Translations under genes and position numbers: made by a program
Part shown: piece by piece, positions 1-12,638 of the stretch
How positions within the stretch are numbered: the first letter of the stretch is position 1
How the letters are laid out: every line of letters starts with the position of its first letter
The notes under the pieces: generated by a model
The model's input: only the letters and a program-made list of their open reading frames with translations
Told to the model about the DNA's origin: nothing
Database searches by the model: none
Source: Cyanoderma ruficeps
Lineage: Eukaryota > Chordata > Aves > Passeriformes > Timaliidae
Direction of reading: 5' to 3'
NCBI GenBank assembly: GCA_008694505.1
Contig: VZDJ01000100.1
Coordinates: forward strand, 688,966 to 752,965
DNA length: 64,000 bases

Positions 1-1557
1 CCTGCAACCAGTGTCCAGCTTTATTTCAGTTCAAGCTCAGCAGTGGGGTCTAAGCTAAAATGTGCACACAAGTGTCCTGGATAAATGTGGCGCCACCAAA
101 CAGCAACAGCTGTTGCAGATACTTATTAGTGGGGAGTAAGATCTGAGACCATTCCTCTGAAGGCCATGTGTAGGAAAAGTGTGGGAAAAAAAAACCCCAA
201 ACCTTTAAAATCTTGACGCTATATACATGTTGTTAGTGTCAGAATAGTTATGTAAGATAATTCATAGAGCTGAGGGGGAAAACAGTATCTGTAAGGCTAC
301 TTAGGATTTTGAATTACTTTTTCTGGGGGAATGAATTGGGAAAACTTTAAAAACCTTACTATTTCAAGAAAACTAACAATGACTTTTTTCATCTCTAACA
401 GAAATAATATATTTTGTCTGAGGAAAGCATTAGTTTTTTGTTGATTTTTTTGGGTTTTTTTTACCTGTTTATAATTCTATCCTTGCTCTTCACACAAGAG
501 CTGTTTTGCTGTAGCAACTTTAGTAGGACCCAGTAGAGTTCATACATAGCATGTAAACAACTTTTTTTGTCTTTTTAAACCCTTCAAACTGAAAATTTTT
601 GTCATGGTTGGATAGAACTGCACGTTGCGGGATCAACCATTAGACCTGAAGACAGACTAATTAGATGTTTGCCTTTTGCTACATAATATTAAGACTTAAA
701 TTCTATCACACCTAAAGTTCATGCAATTCTAGGCATCAGTCAATTAGATAAAGAAAAAACAGGTCAATTTTATTAGACCCCCATGACTCAGGCTGTTGAT
801 TATACTGAGAAAACACAGGACTTGGTGCTTTAGTGGAGAGTTTGCTTTTGTAATTGACTAACTGCTGCCTCCTGCTCTGTTGACCTTCACTAATTTGTAG
901 TATTGTCTGTCATTCCTTATCTGCAATCGAGTGGGGAGGTTCATTTGTAAACATCAACATTGTTAAGGTCAGGGGGGACTGCATCTGTCTCTGTAGCCAG
1001 CTCGTTTTCAATTGTGTGTACAGCCAGGCTGCAGGCTTTATGCCACTTGTTTCTGCATATCTGTCTGAAAATTTGCAGCTTTTGTCAGACTGTCACTGTT
1101 TTAATAATAATGAAGTGAATAATGTAAACAGCTATGGATCATTTAAAACCCTCAAGAGTGTCTTCTGGTACAGTGCTTGTGCTGCCACAGCACTACAGGA
1201 GGGTGGCATCTCCTGGGAATCAACTCCCTCCAAACATGTATGACACAAGTGGGTGCACCCTGGGTGGTGTGGTGCTGTGTAACAGAAGTCCTGTTGTGGT
1301 TGCTGTGGAACTCTTTCCCTTTGGGATATCAGTGTAGGGGCTGAAAGTGAGAAAAAACTGCCCAAACTCCTACTCTAAAAGGTTGTAGGAATACTCTCAT
1401 GTTGTGCTTACCAATGTTTCCCAATATGTCTACACAAAGTGGAAAAGTGTGTAAATTATTTCAGTGGCCTGGCAAGTTTCCAACATTTTTAGAAAAATAC
1501 TTATTTAGTCTTATTACCAATGCAGCATTTAGATGTTTGAAATTTTTAAATACATTG
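1..1557. other. Unique AT-rich non-coding DNA, nothing recognised
   Basis: No gene, RNA or repeat family is recognised. Short open frames of 60-80 codons near 1016-1365 overlap each other on both strands and have no domain, so they are treated as chance. T-rich runs around 430-465 are the only visible low-complexity sequence. Confidence 0.6.
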
Positions 1558-2088
1558 TGTAGTGGTTTGAAAACAAACCAAGTGAGAGGCTCCAAGTCAG
1601 AAAAAATATAATTTAATAAGAAGAAAGAAAAAAAAAGTAGAATAAAAATAAATCCAATAATACAAAAGACCACTGACAGAGTCAGAATACAACCTGATCC
1701 GGGTGATGGAAGCAGTCCAGACAAGGTGATCTTCCTGAAGCAGTGATCCCGTAGAAAAGTCTGGTAGCTCCGGTCCTCTGGGAAATCCAGTGGGTAAGGG
1801 CTGCCCAAATCCCAGATTATATCCAGGTGAGAATGCCTGGCTCCTCCCCCCTGGGCGGAGCATCTCACAATGGGATGGTGAGTGATGCAGAAGAGTCCTT
1901 GATGGCCCATTAACGAGAGATTGCTCCCGGAGGCAGTTATCTATGAATCATACAGCAAGGCACTTGATGGGCCATTAACAGAAGATAGTCCAGGGGGAGG
2001 GGTCTGGGAAACACTGCTTCAACAATTGCATTCAACAGTTCATGAAGATGGTGATAGAATACTTTTGCATATACTACAACCCAGGACA
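1558..2088 (-). mobile_element. Solo LTR of an endogenous retrovirus, minus orientation
   Basis: Read on the minus strand, the element begins TGTCCTGGGTTG and ends CAAACCACTACA, the TG...CA ends of a retroviral LTR; its length is 531 bp. A TATA-like GGATATAATC lies at 1815-1824 and an ATTAAA poly(A) signal at 1612-1617, in the correct order for minus-strand transcription. The 4 bases ATTG flank both sides (1554-1557 and 2089-2092), which fits the 4-bp target duplication typical of class I (gamma-type) ERVs, although a 4-bp match is weak evidence alone. No gag, pol or env sequence adjoins it, so it is a solo LTR. The 149-codon minus-strand frame at 1461-1910 lies largely inside it and is not a gene. 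From memory the sequence resembles passerine LTR families; no exact family name is claimed. Confidence 0.82.
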
Positions 2089-5000
2089 ATTGTCAGCCCT
2101 ATTAGTTAGAAATATGGGGACAAAAGTTCTCTAGAACAACTGTTGTTTGGTACTTTCCATTACATCACATTTCTACTGCAGAATTCTTGTATTTTTTTGC
2201 CTCTTGTCTTTTTATTACCTCTGAATTGTTATGAAGTTTCAGTCCTGTTGTGATATATTCCATATCTTAATGTATTTTAGTATAAGCTATGTTTGGTTGT
2301 AACGGTATTAAATGTCCTTATTCTAGTTTCATCTCTTTGTTCAACATAGCAAGCTTTCTATTTCAGCAAATGATTCTTTTTCCTTTGATGTTTCTTCCCT
2401 TCAGATGTTTGTATCCAATTACTTTCTTTTCCCCTTGCTTCACCTTGGCTAAGGTGGCATGCATGATAGTCTTTAAGATTTTTTCCCAAATTTGTCCTAA
2501 AATTCATCCTCTAGCCTCTTATGCTGATACTGCTTAGCCTAAAGCTATTTTCTTTTCAGTTGTCTAGCTATATACGAGAAGTCTTGGTGCTATCACTTTG
2601 CTAGCAGATGACTGTTCCTTCTCTGCTCTGTAATGAAATGGAGGGCCCATACATAATCTTTTAATTCCCTGCTCTATATTCTTGTGAGTCTCATCACAAT
2701 CTGCATTTAATTATCAGTATTCTGAATTATTTTGTATGCAAAGGTTCTAGTTTGACTTTTTTGGCAGGTTGATTTGCAATGTAATTTGTTTTTATCCCAA
2801 AGCTTCCTTGTTTTTGAAACAGTACATGTGTGCATTCATAACCCCCATAAGCATTGTATCAGTCAGGAATAAAATTGACACATTTTCTTCCTGCTAAAGA
2901 TTATTAATGAGAATGCTAAATAAGTATGTTTTTTCTAACTGTGATTTGACACAGTACAAGACCAAAGGGAATGGATGCTTCAGGTTCTAGTTTTGAAGCA
3001 GTCTTGAATGTATGGAAAGATGATGAGTGCATTAATGAACAATCAGCAGTTTCACTTTGGCAAAAGTCGATGACAGTGTTTTTAATGACAGTGACCTACC
3101 TGATCCTCCCTCCAGCATTGCTTCTTCAAAATAATCTTCACAAAACAGTGCTAACGTGCAGAATGCTAAGAAGCATTAAAACCCATCCTGCATGTCGTGA
3201 TAACTAATTGAAAGGAACAGCTTGATGAATTTTCAAGTTCAGTTGTCTGGCTTTTGCAGAGAAACTGCATTTCTGAAACACAGCAAGCTGAGACCAAAAA
3301 GTTGTTGCCTCTAGCAGTGGATCTTTGATCTGGCTCTGACTGATGTTGCATAGCTGTGAATTCCTCAAGAAATGAATGGTGAAACAGACAATGAAATGAT
3401 GAAACATCAGATCAGGATGATGAAGCAGAAAAATTACCAGTCTACATATTTAACTCTGCAGCTGCGTTATATTGCATTTCCTTGAGCACATGTTTGTGTT
3501 TATTCCTTGCATTGCTTTCTTCAGAAGAGTGCTGTTTGTGTGTTTGTGAGCCCTAACAGTGATATGTCTTCCTCAGTGTGACCAAGTGTCACTCCTGACT
3601 GCCAAGCAAGTGTAGATGAAAGAAAGGAAACTAATTGGTGCTCTTGGGAAACTTCAGTAAAATACTGTCCTCCTGTGTCAAATTTCTACATTGTAAGAGT
3701 GCTAAAAAAGAGCAAGCATTCCACAGTTCTCTGTGAGCTCAGGAGGTGGTAACAAGATCATCAATGAAGGATGTTGTAAATTCCTTGTACAGCTAGTGGA
3801 GAAAAGGGAAATCCTCCAAAGGTTTCTGTCCTGACAGTTGTGTATAAATTGCTTGTACTTTCTTGGATGTTATTTTCCTACAACAGCCAGATATTTATCT
3901 CCCTGCCTTAGTAACATTGCTGTAGTGATGTGCAGATTAAGAGTGAAAGGAAATGAAAGCAAGGTCAGCCCCCAAATGAAAAAGCATTCTGTTACAACAA
4001 GCCCTTTTTTTCCCAGACAGAAGGGAAAGCTTTTTTCCCTTAAACTGTGCTTCATCTTAGTGACAAGTGACTGAAACACAAAGTGAAGCAGAGAGAGAGA
4101 GATAGATAATGGGGTTAGTTCAATTTGGCCTTTATTTCCAAGTTTTGATCAGAAACTGATTAAATGATTTGAGGGGAATTGGTTTGTTGTTTTGTTTTGT
4201 TTAATTTTTCAAAAATAGTAATTACTGTTTATGAGAACCTTATAACCTTATAATTTAGGGTCACAACACCCTAAACTTGGGAAACATTGTGATGGAACTG
4301 GGTACAGCATTAGTACAGCTTGCAAAGAAATAACATATTATTTATACAGTTCATATCATTAAGAATAATTTCAAAGCATTTTGCAAATAACTGTGGCTTG
4401 TATGCAAACCTACACAGTGCATGGCATAGGCCAAAAGACCTATAACAAGACACCGTCTTTGAAAATTACTTTGCAATTACTGAAAAAAAAAATGCCTTTA
4501 TTAGATCATGGGGCAAAGGTGGCAGTAGTTAAGGGAAGAGCTCAGTTGTCTGGAATTGGAGAGTCAGGGGTTTCTCTAGAGATTGCTATCAGGACTAAGA
4601 GAAAGGAGTCTATGAATGTGGTCTAGTGGGGAATAAATACTGGATGGGAATGAAAGGCTGATACTTAGCGTTAGAAACCTGAAAGCATGTAATGTTAGTG
4701 TGAGTAAGTGACATGCACTTCTCAGATAAACCTCCTAAGCCCACTTTTCTGATTCTTATCATGTTGATTTATTCATTTCCCCCTCTGATGTTGATTGTTG
4801 GTGCTCCCATCTTACTGTCTAAGATATTAGGAAGAAGATCAGGATCAGGAGAGAATATTTTAACAATCTTCATCTTTTTAGGCCAGAGATCCCCAGACTC
4901 TTTTACACAGGGACAAACACTGATGCAGAGCACTGGATAAATCAACATCATAACTCAGAAAAGAAAAAAACCTGCAACAACTGAAAATTCGAAGGGAGGT

Positions 5001-7280
5001 TGTGAGTGTAAAAGGGAAACTTCAAATGTATAAGCAATTATTATTGTAATGTGTTGTGTTTATGTGTTGTCTGTCTTGGCTGCAAGTCAGTGTAATACAG
5101 TACAATGAAATAGTGCTGCTTGTTTATAAATCCAGGGATTAAGTCTACTGCTGTGTTTCTCTGGCCTTATCATCCATCAATAGAGGTTTTGAATGGAGCA
5201 TGCAGCCACAGCCTTGCCTGTGGTATTTGGATTTTCTGAGAGTGTGATACTTTTTTTTCACAATGCCAGAACTTCCCAAGCTGCTGAAAACTTGTGTTGA
5301 GGAGATATTAGTACTACTGATGGCTGTAGTTATACGTGGAGTTGTACCTGTGACTTTCCCCTCTCCATGGGCCTGTTTTTAACTAAGTATGATGCTTTCT
5401 TTAGGTCAGATGGTGAACTATGGCCCGTGCATTGTTGAACAGGGTCAAGTGGGGCTGATAAGTAGGGCGATCTGTTATCACGTTCTCAGTTTCTGTTGAC
5501 TTTTGTACTGTGGGCGCTGCTTGAAACATGGTATCTTGGAGGTGCAGGACAGATATTTTTTTCTTATTTATTCCAGTTTTATGAGTAGAATCCTACAATT
5601 TTTGAGTCTGAGCAATGTAAAATACCTGTATTTATCCTAAGCATTTTCTCTTTAGTTCTGTTTTCATGTTTCAGCAGATAGATAGGTAGAAGCAGCAACC
5701 TTAAAAATTCCTGTTCAAAGAGGCCCCAAATCCTTTTCATTTCCATTTACTTTAGGGGCATAGTCCTGTGTAAACAAGATGCAGAATTTCAAAGGCTTTA
5801 GCTTTTCTGCTCTAATGCACTGGTCATCCAAAGACATTCACTTCATTCTTACCACCTATCTCCAGAATAAGAATGACTATGGTATGTTGGCTTACCTGGA
5901 AGCTGAGGTCATGATAGTAATCAAATGAAAAAATGGGTATGTAAATATCCTTCTCTTCCTCACCACAAACCTGTATTTGACCTGTGTTATTTAAAGACCA
6001 GTTTACTCCATCGTGTTGGTAAAATCATCCATGATTTCTCCTTTTAGCTCCCCATGAAGGTTAGACTTTACAGGACGTGGCAGATCTTGGCAGGAAAGAG
6101 ATTCCCCCTAGTTCAGTACTACGGGGGGTCTGCACTACCTGTCCCACCCTCCAGTGAACCTGTCATTTTCCTTCTGTGTTCTAATCTTTCCCTCTGCATC
6201 CAAACTGCAGAGATCAAGGCTGAAAATACAGTATTGTTTGGCAGTCTTTACTTCTGGTGAAAAATACAATTAGTAAAGTATCCCTTTGGATTAGGTTTAA
6301 AGGAGAACCTGCTTCGTCTCTGTTTACGGGATTGAGGAGGGCAGATGGGAACCAGCCTGGTGCAGTGCAGAAAGGTCGATTAGCCAGGAGGTGGCAGCTG
6401 AAGTACTCCTTTTCACTTGGAGCAAAAACCAGCCTGTAAACAGCGCAGATCCTGCCTCTCTGCACGGGAAAAAAATCTGTACTTCATTAACGCTGTGCTA
6501 AACAGAAAAGTCCTAATGGATGTGTGTTTTTATGCAATCACCTCAAGCAGTCCTCCCAGCCTTTGCATTAATTCGGAGTATTGTTGCACAGTGGCATTCA
6601 CAATTAATTCAAAGCTTAGAAAAAAGTGCTTCTTTGCCATTTCATGGCTGTATCTTTCCTGACTGACTTGAAAATTGCTAGATAAATTCTGAGTTTTGAA
6701 GGCTGGAGTGCCTGTTTTAATTTCTTTGGTTCTTTCCAGAGGCTAATGTCCAAATTTGTTGCACTTGAAGTGCCACAGGTAGTCAGAATACAATCCAAGT
6801 GGCAGTGATTTTAATGTTGGCAGTTGGGTTTAAGTGGTGTCAACACAGCTTCCACAATCTAGTCTATATATAAATAAATAGGCACAAAATATCTATTAAG
6901 TTTGCAAGGTAATGAAAGGAGCAATCAAAACACAATTCCTGAGGTAGCCCCTGGCTATTTTATCCCTTGCTGAGCAGAAGCTTCATAACAGAGGGTGTTG
7001 TCAACCAGCCAGTTAATCTTATAGAGGAGATGGCTCTTTCAGATGCTTGGGTTAAGTGGTTGAAAGACAACAAGCTACAGCTGGCCTGACTTGTTTTTAT
7101 GGAAAGAAATTACACAGACAGCTGGAATCATAGGTGTTTGAAATATTTTTCACTCTTACTAAGATTCAACAGCTAGCCGAGGATTTCTAGTTTTGACTAA
7201 ATGTTCAGAACAGGCAGTCTTTCAACTGTACAGTTTCTTAAATGACAAGTTTTACAAGTAAAAAATATACTTTTATTCTC
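2089..7280. other. Unique AT-rich non-coding DNA
   Basis: About 5 kb with no recognised gene or transposon. Frames of 60-83 codons (for example 2289-2537, 2971-3207, 4381-4626 and 6417-6662) overlap opposing frames, start at arbitrary ATGs and show no motif. Small GAGA and T-rich runs occur around 4090 and 4180-4210. Confidence 0.55.
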
Positions 7281-7287
7281 TCTTAAA

Positions 7288-7437
7288 CTCAAACTGACCA
7301 AACCAACCAACCCAAGAAAGAAAAATAAGCAAGCAATGTCTCCCTCTAAAAAACCAAGCCAAAACCACAAGCTCCCCCCAAACCCCACCAAAGACCAACC
7401 AACCAAAAACCAAGCACCAAACAAAATAAACACAAAT
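7288..7437. repeat. A/C-rich low-complexity tract with CCAA repeats
   Basis: The plus strand is almost free of G and is dominated by AAACC, CCAA and AAAC words, including ACCAACCAACCC at 7302-7313 and another CCAACCAACC cluster near 7395. The complementary G/T-rich strand yields tryptophan-, glycine- and phenylalanine-rich open frames at 7197-7488, which are products of the composition rather than proteins. It is probably a decayed microsatellite. Confidence 0.7.
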
Positions 7438-7440
7438 CCT

Positions 7441-9803
7441 GGATCCAAAATAGAATCTCCGCTTTTCCACCAGTCTGACGGATATCACACTGCTTATAGG
7501 GGAAAGGACTTTTGTCCTGTAAGGTCCTGAGTGGTTGCAGCTTCAGGCCCTGTCCCTGTACACAGACTGAATATGTGATTAAATCTTTTATATGTTGGAG
7601 TAAGATCTCTTTCTGTCATACTTTCACAGTGGTGACACACCTGTGTGTCCAGTGAATGGATGCAACAGCAATGTACGCATGGAGAGGTCTAGTACTCAAC
7701 CTGGCATCTTTCAACAGCAAAATCTTGGAGGTGGCTGCAGGAATGTTTCAGTTCTTGAATGATAAGGTGGATGCATAGCAAATGTTATTGACTCCACAAT
7801 ATGTTTCATAGTCAGCATACTTTTTAAAAGTATTTTTCTACTTGGTGAATATTGGTAGAAGAATAAATACTTCTATGCGAAACACCTTTTAAAGATGTAC
7901 AGAACAGCACCTGTGCAATACTTCAGCAAATCCATGAAATTTGCCTTCAGTACATCTTTCTTTGAAGTGTTCTCCCCTCCACTAAGCTCATCCCTTGTTT
8001 CCTCCACTCTCCAGTCTAATGGGAAAAACCCCAAAAAAGTCTCCTCCAAATCACCCTCCCTGTCCTTAGCCTAGTTGAGATTGTCCTGATGTCCCAGCAG
8101 GATGAGACCAGTGCAGCATCTATCATCTGTGCTTTGTGCAGAAGCTGATTTCCCATCAAAGCCTCTGGACTGGGAAAGAAAAATCTGCACCGATCCTCAC
8201 ATACCATACAGCCTGCTCTTTCTTGGTGCTGCAGTGGGATTTGTATGTGCACCACAAAGTTTCCAGGGGATGAACTCCAGCTCCAAAGCACTAGTTCTGA
8301 ACTGCTCCAGACCATCCGTTTCTGTGCTGTTGCAGCTTTGGTGCACAAGAGAAGTGGATTGAAGCAAGGACGTCACCTGGGGGCACTATTGCAGCCAGAT
8401 ACTCATGTCTCGTGTTATTTGCATTTGAAAGTTTATAGCAGCAAAATCTATTTCTGGTAAAGCTGCTCTTTATCAGAAGATTTCTTTTAGCTCGACTACT
8501 GGTTATAATTTTAAATGATCTGTTCCTCTGAGTAAAAAAACAACAGCAAAATTAATAATAAAGAAACTTAATTTCCTAGGTTGCTTACTATTGGTTTAGT
8601 TTACTGTATTTGATGAGCCAAACATTATTTTATCTTTAAAAGTTTCCTGCAAAACAGTAGCCAGTTCCATATGAGTTGTGCCAAAGGAAATATTCACATA
8701 ATTTTATCTAGTGAGGTAAACTGATATTCCATACATTTTGTTTCTAAGTATGCTTTTTACGTCAAAAAGACAGTCTGTATCCAAGATGAGTTTCCAATAA
8801 CTATACCTTGTTGCAGAGACAAAAATGCTTTGAGAACATATATTGCACTCGTTTCTGGAGCTTACCCTTACACCACACAGATATATCCCTCTTTGGTTTT
8901 AATTTGTAGGAGGTAAGGGGAAATAACAGAGAAAAAAACGTGTTCTGCTTATGTTTGTGACATCAAATGTGCTGTGACAGAGTAGTAATGAAAAGTAAAT
9001 AGGTAAATTAAAGCTGTTGACAAACAAAAATCACACTATTTTTGATATCGCCTATGCTGAGACTGTTGTGAGAGTCACTGGAAATTGTGATATCTTATAC
9101 GTATCTTATATTTGGAAAAGCCAGGTCATTTCCATGCTAAATGTACCCATCCAAAATTCTCATCCTCTTTTCTTCTGTAGTTGTAAAAGGCTTAACTCAA
9201 CAATGAAAATGTACCAAATAGGGTTGGAAAACTTCTTTGAAAAGGCAGGTACTGAAAGTGTTAGCTAGGCAGGGGCATCCATGGTTCCTGCAAGCAATTT
9301 TGCCATTCTGCGAAGAAGGATTTTAAGAGTGTTAAGATTAGTGAGTAAATTTTTCCTGCATGATTTATTACTTGTGGCCTTTTGTGGTATCCCTTCAGCA
9401 ACTATTGCATGACATGACCTTTTCAGCATATTTATCAGTCTGGGATGTATGAATGATGCAGAGTTATAAATGTGGTTGCTGGAGGAGAAATGAACAATTC
9501 ACAGGGACTGTTCCAAAATCAGGTTTTGATACGGATGCTTTGGAACACATCTGATATGTTCAGCTGTGTATTTTACTTGAGGGACATGCTGACTTATTAC
9601 AGTGGTTTTCTGATACTCCCCTGTGACATTTCTGGCATGCATTTATGAAGACTCAGATATTACAGTAGATCATCGTACCACTGAAGTCAGTGACAAAACT
9701 TTTGTTAATTTCAAAGGTACAAGGTTCAGATCTGGGCATCTGGGTGAATTGCTGTACTGATTTAGCATTCTGCCTTTTACCCTTGATGGATCATGCACAA
9801 AGA
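7441..9803. other. Unique non-coding DNA
   Basis: No recognised gene or repeat. A minus-strand frame of 110 codons at 8016-8348 overlaps two plus-strand frames at 8102-8460. None has a recognisable domain, a plausible splice context or a promoter, so I do not call a gene. Confidence 0.5.
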
Positions 9804-9855
9804 ACCCCAAACCAAACCAAACCNAACCAAACCAAACCAAACCAACCAACCAAAA
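9804..9855. repeat. (ACCAA)n pentamer microsatellite with an ambiguous base
   Basis: About eight ACCAA units run from 9811, followed by shorter CCAA units and an A run. An N at 9824 interrupts one unit. On the minus strand this reads (TTGGT)n. The unresolved base in a tandem array probably reflects assembly difficulty or length polymorphism. Confidence 0.9.
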
Positions 9856-11771
9856 AATTTTTCTATCTTTCTGCATTAATTCATTTACATAGAAACTATC
9901 AATGTGTCCATGTGAGTTCATGCGTTGCATTCCTGGCACTGATTGGCATATTTAACACTCTTAGATTTTACACTCTCTCCCCAGATTTTCAGCTATTTCC
10001 CTGGCAGATATGAATAAGCAAAGAAAGATTGCAAATTATGGGCAGATTGGGATAAGATAGGACTATGTCATGATCTGGTGTTTGTGATACTGGAAGGAAG
10101 AATAAGGCATTTAATCAATCACCTCACTTTAACCTCTAATTTCTAATAGAACAAGGTTTGTATATGGTATCAATGATCCAAGTGCTGCTTTTTGAACCTG
10201 GTTTAAGTAATTTTTAAATAAACATGATACATTTCTGATAAATTATACAGTTTCTTGGTGTATTTCTTTTTCTCATTTTCTGTGTTATGACTACCCTGCA
10301 GGACTTCAGATTTCCACTGCGACTCAGTATCATTTGCACGTGTTTTTGCACACGGATCCTGTCCAGGGCAGGATTTTATTTCATAGCAGGTGCTTCATCA
10401 CATGGCTGTGAAATCTGGGATGTGAACAGTGAAGGAATTGTCATTGTGTGTGTTTCTAAAGCATTGACTTTGCCATTTGTGTAGATAGATAACACTCCTC
10501 TTTACTCACTGTCTTCAAGTCACTCATCTCAGAGGTCTGTTAAGGCTCTTACTGACCAACCAGATGGTCCCTCAGCTGAGGCTGCCCCTGCTTGGTGTTG
10601 GGACTTGCTGTGTTGGGAAATAAGACACTCTAATAAAAGAAATGAGGTTTCTTTGGGAGGCACAGGCTAGGGAATCAGTTCTACCCTAGGCCTAGCTTTT
10701 GCTCTTCTTGATCTCTGGTGACTGAGGTCATCTGTAACTAACTCACTGCTTACAGAAGGGAGTTACCAGTTATTGTTAGCTCCTTCTATGTTGTGTTATT
10801 GTTAAATGGATGTGAAAATGAGCAAACTTGCTTTTGGTTTTTGTTTATGCACTCTGCCAGTGACACGAAAAGGAGCAGACCTGCCATGAGTTGGTGTTCT
10901 GTTGTCCAAAATACGTGAGACTCCCCAGTCCCAGTTTACAAGAGAAGTTCAAGTGAAAAAAAATCCATGAATATCTGACAAATTACTGGCTTCATGTGGT
11001 GAAGGCCATAAAGAGGGAATCGTACATTACCGAAAATGTATAAAATGATCAAGTACAGCATTGGATAAGTTTAAAAAATGACTTATTGTAAACTTTTATT
11101 GAAAATTCCTCTATTTGCCCAGAACTGCTCCCTGAGGTCACTTTCAAAAATCTTGCCAGAAGTACCAGACTTGAAAGCAGACATCTGATTCAAACATTTT
11201 TCAGGTCACAAATGGAACTATCTATCTCCTTAAGAAGAGAATATTTTCCATAGGGACTTGCCATAGCTTGTGATATTATTTAGATCGTGGCAATGTTGGG
11301 ATGCTTGATAGTCTTTGCCTCTTCCCTGTTTAAGGGATGCATACAGAACAATTAATTCTACAGCAACCATCAATATTTTCACTGGATAGACAGTGACAGA
11401 AATGCACCACACATCTAGGAGATTACATCCAGTTGAAATCCCCATATGACAAACTTTTGGGAACCTGCACTCTAGTTAATCTTTTGGTGATGCTTCCTGC
11501 CCCCTTTCTCCACCTTTTCTTATGCTTCAATGAATTCTACAGTCCTGGTAGATGCTGGTCTGGGCTGGTGACAGAAACACTGCTGAAGTCCAGTGAAGAG
11601 AGGAGGAAATGCTGGGGAAGGACTAGAGGAAGAGAGAGAGGAGGTTGTATGGTACTGTGTTGTAGTATAGATGTGAATTTAAGAAGAAAGACTACAAAAA
11701 GAAATAGAAACCGATAAAGCAAATGGATCTTTGAACTTTAACGTGGTGGCAAAACCAAATTCAAACAGATT
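9856..11771. other. Unique non-coding DNA
   Basis: Nothing is recognised beyond chance short frames. An AATAAA is present near 10633 without other gene signals. Confidence 0.5.
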
Positions 11772-12326
11772 TTTAGCGGTGCAGGATTTGGTTTCCAAAG
11801 TTTTATATACTTTGTAACATGTTCATATTGGTTTGTCCCAATTCCCCCCCTAAAAACCCCCTAGTGGTGTGGCCCTTGAGTCCCCTGGTGTCAACCACGT
11901 TGTAAGATCTAGAAAATTCTGGGGAAAAGGCCCTGGGATTCGTCTGGGTACATGAGTGATGCCTTCTTCCATCGTTGTGTTAAGTTTCTGTGCTGGGCTA
12001 CACCCCCCCAATCCTTGGTTATTGGTGCTGAGCTCCTTTCTGTCTGGGAGCTGCCCCCACACTTAAGTGGGGTGCTTTGTCTCTCCCGGTGCTCTTGCAT
12101 CGGGGGTTCAGCGCGTTCACCTGAGCTCCTGAACCCTCTGCCTCCCTGGACTGATATCTGCACGTGGGAGGTAATAAAACCATCTAAAACCTAGCAGAGC
12201 CCGCTCTTTTCTTCCACGCCGCATTCCACACTTCAGCCTGAGATCCAGGACCAGCAAACATCTGACTTATAGAGTCCGGAGGGCAAGCTAGCCAGTGAAG
12301 CAGCCCCCAGAAAGTGGATTTCTATA
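11772..12326 (+). mobile_element. Solo LTR of an endogenous retrovirus, plus orientation
   Basis: The left end TTTAGCGGTGC resembles the TGTAGTGGTGC start of the LTR at 59871-60494, and the right end is CTATA where CTACA would be expected. An AATAAA signal sits at 12173-12178, and the region shares the 15-mer TCTAGAAAATTCTGG (11908-11922) with the other element. The flanks CAGATT (11766-11771) and CAGATC (12327-12332) agree at 5 of 6 positions, as an aged 6-bp target duplication of a class II (ERVK-like) element would. The length is about 555 bp. Degraded ends and flanks suggest an older insertion. Frames inside it (11850-12194) are not genes. The exact ends are inferred. Confidence 0.68.
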
Positions 12327-12638
12327 CAGATCTATCTAAAAAACTCCCAAAAACATGAGCAAAAACCTACTCTTTTTTAAAAATATATATTTTCTTTAGT
12401 TTTTCTTTGTGCTTTTCTCCATTTTCATTCTGTTTTGCTCAGAACTATGTGAAAATATCCTCAAGTTTTGGATTTTGACATACTAGTCCTGCAAATTTCT
12501 CTCTCAGCTAAGCATTAACTACTCAATGAATTATCTTTAAAGAAATTCACAAGTGTATACAGGAGTGTAAAAAGAAATCCAGAAAAAGAACGTTTCTATG
12601 CAATAAAATGTTCTACTCTCTAGATCATATTATATAGA
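12327..12638. other. AT-rich spacer between two LTRs
   Basis: No feature is recognised; it separates the LTR ending at 12326 from the long LTR starting at 12639. Confidence 0.5.

Noticed and set aside
1461..1910. 149-codon minus-strand frame with a hydrophobic segment
   Set aside because: It lies mostly in the LTR at 1558-2088; the hydrophobic stretch is the translation of the poly(T)-rich R/U5 region.
7197..7488. Tryptophan- and glycine-rich minus-strand frames resembling a membrane protein
   Set aside because: They are direct translations of a G/T-rich low-complexity strand.
8016..8348. 110-codon minus-strand frame in mixed-composition sequence
   Set aside because: Overlapped by two plus-strand frames and without any domain; the region may be slightly GC-richer but no exon is evident.
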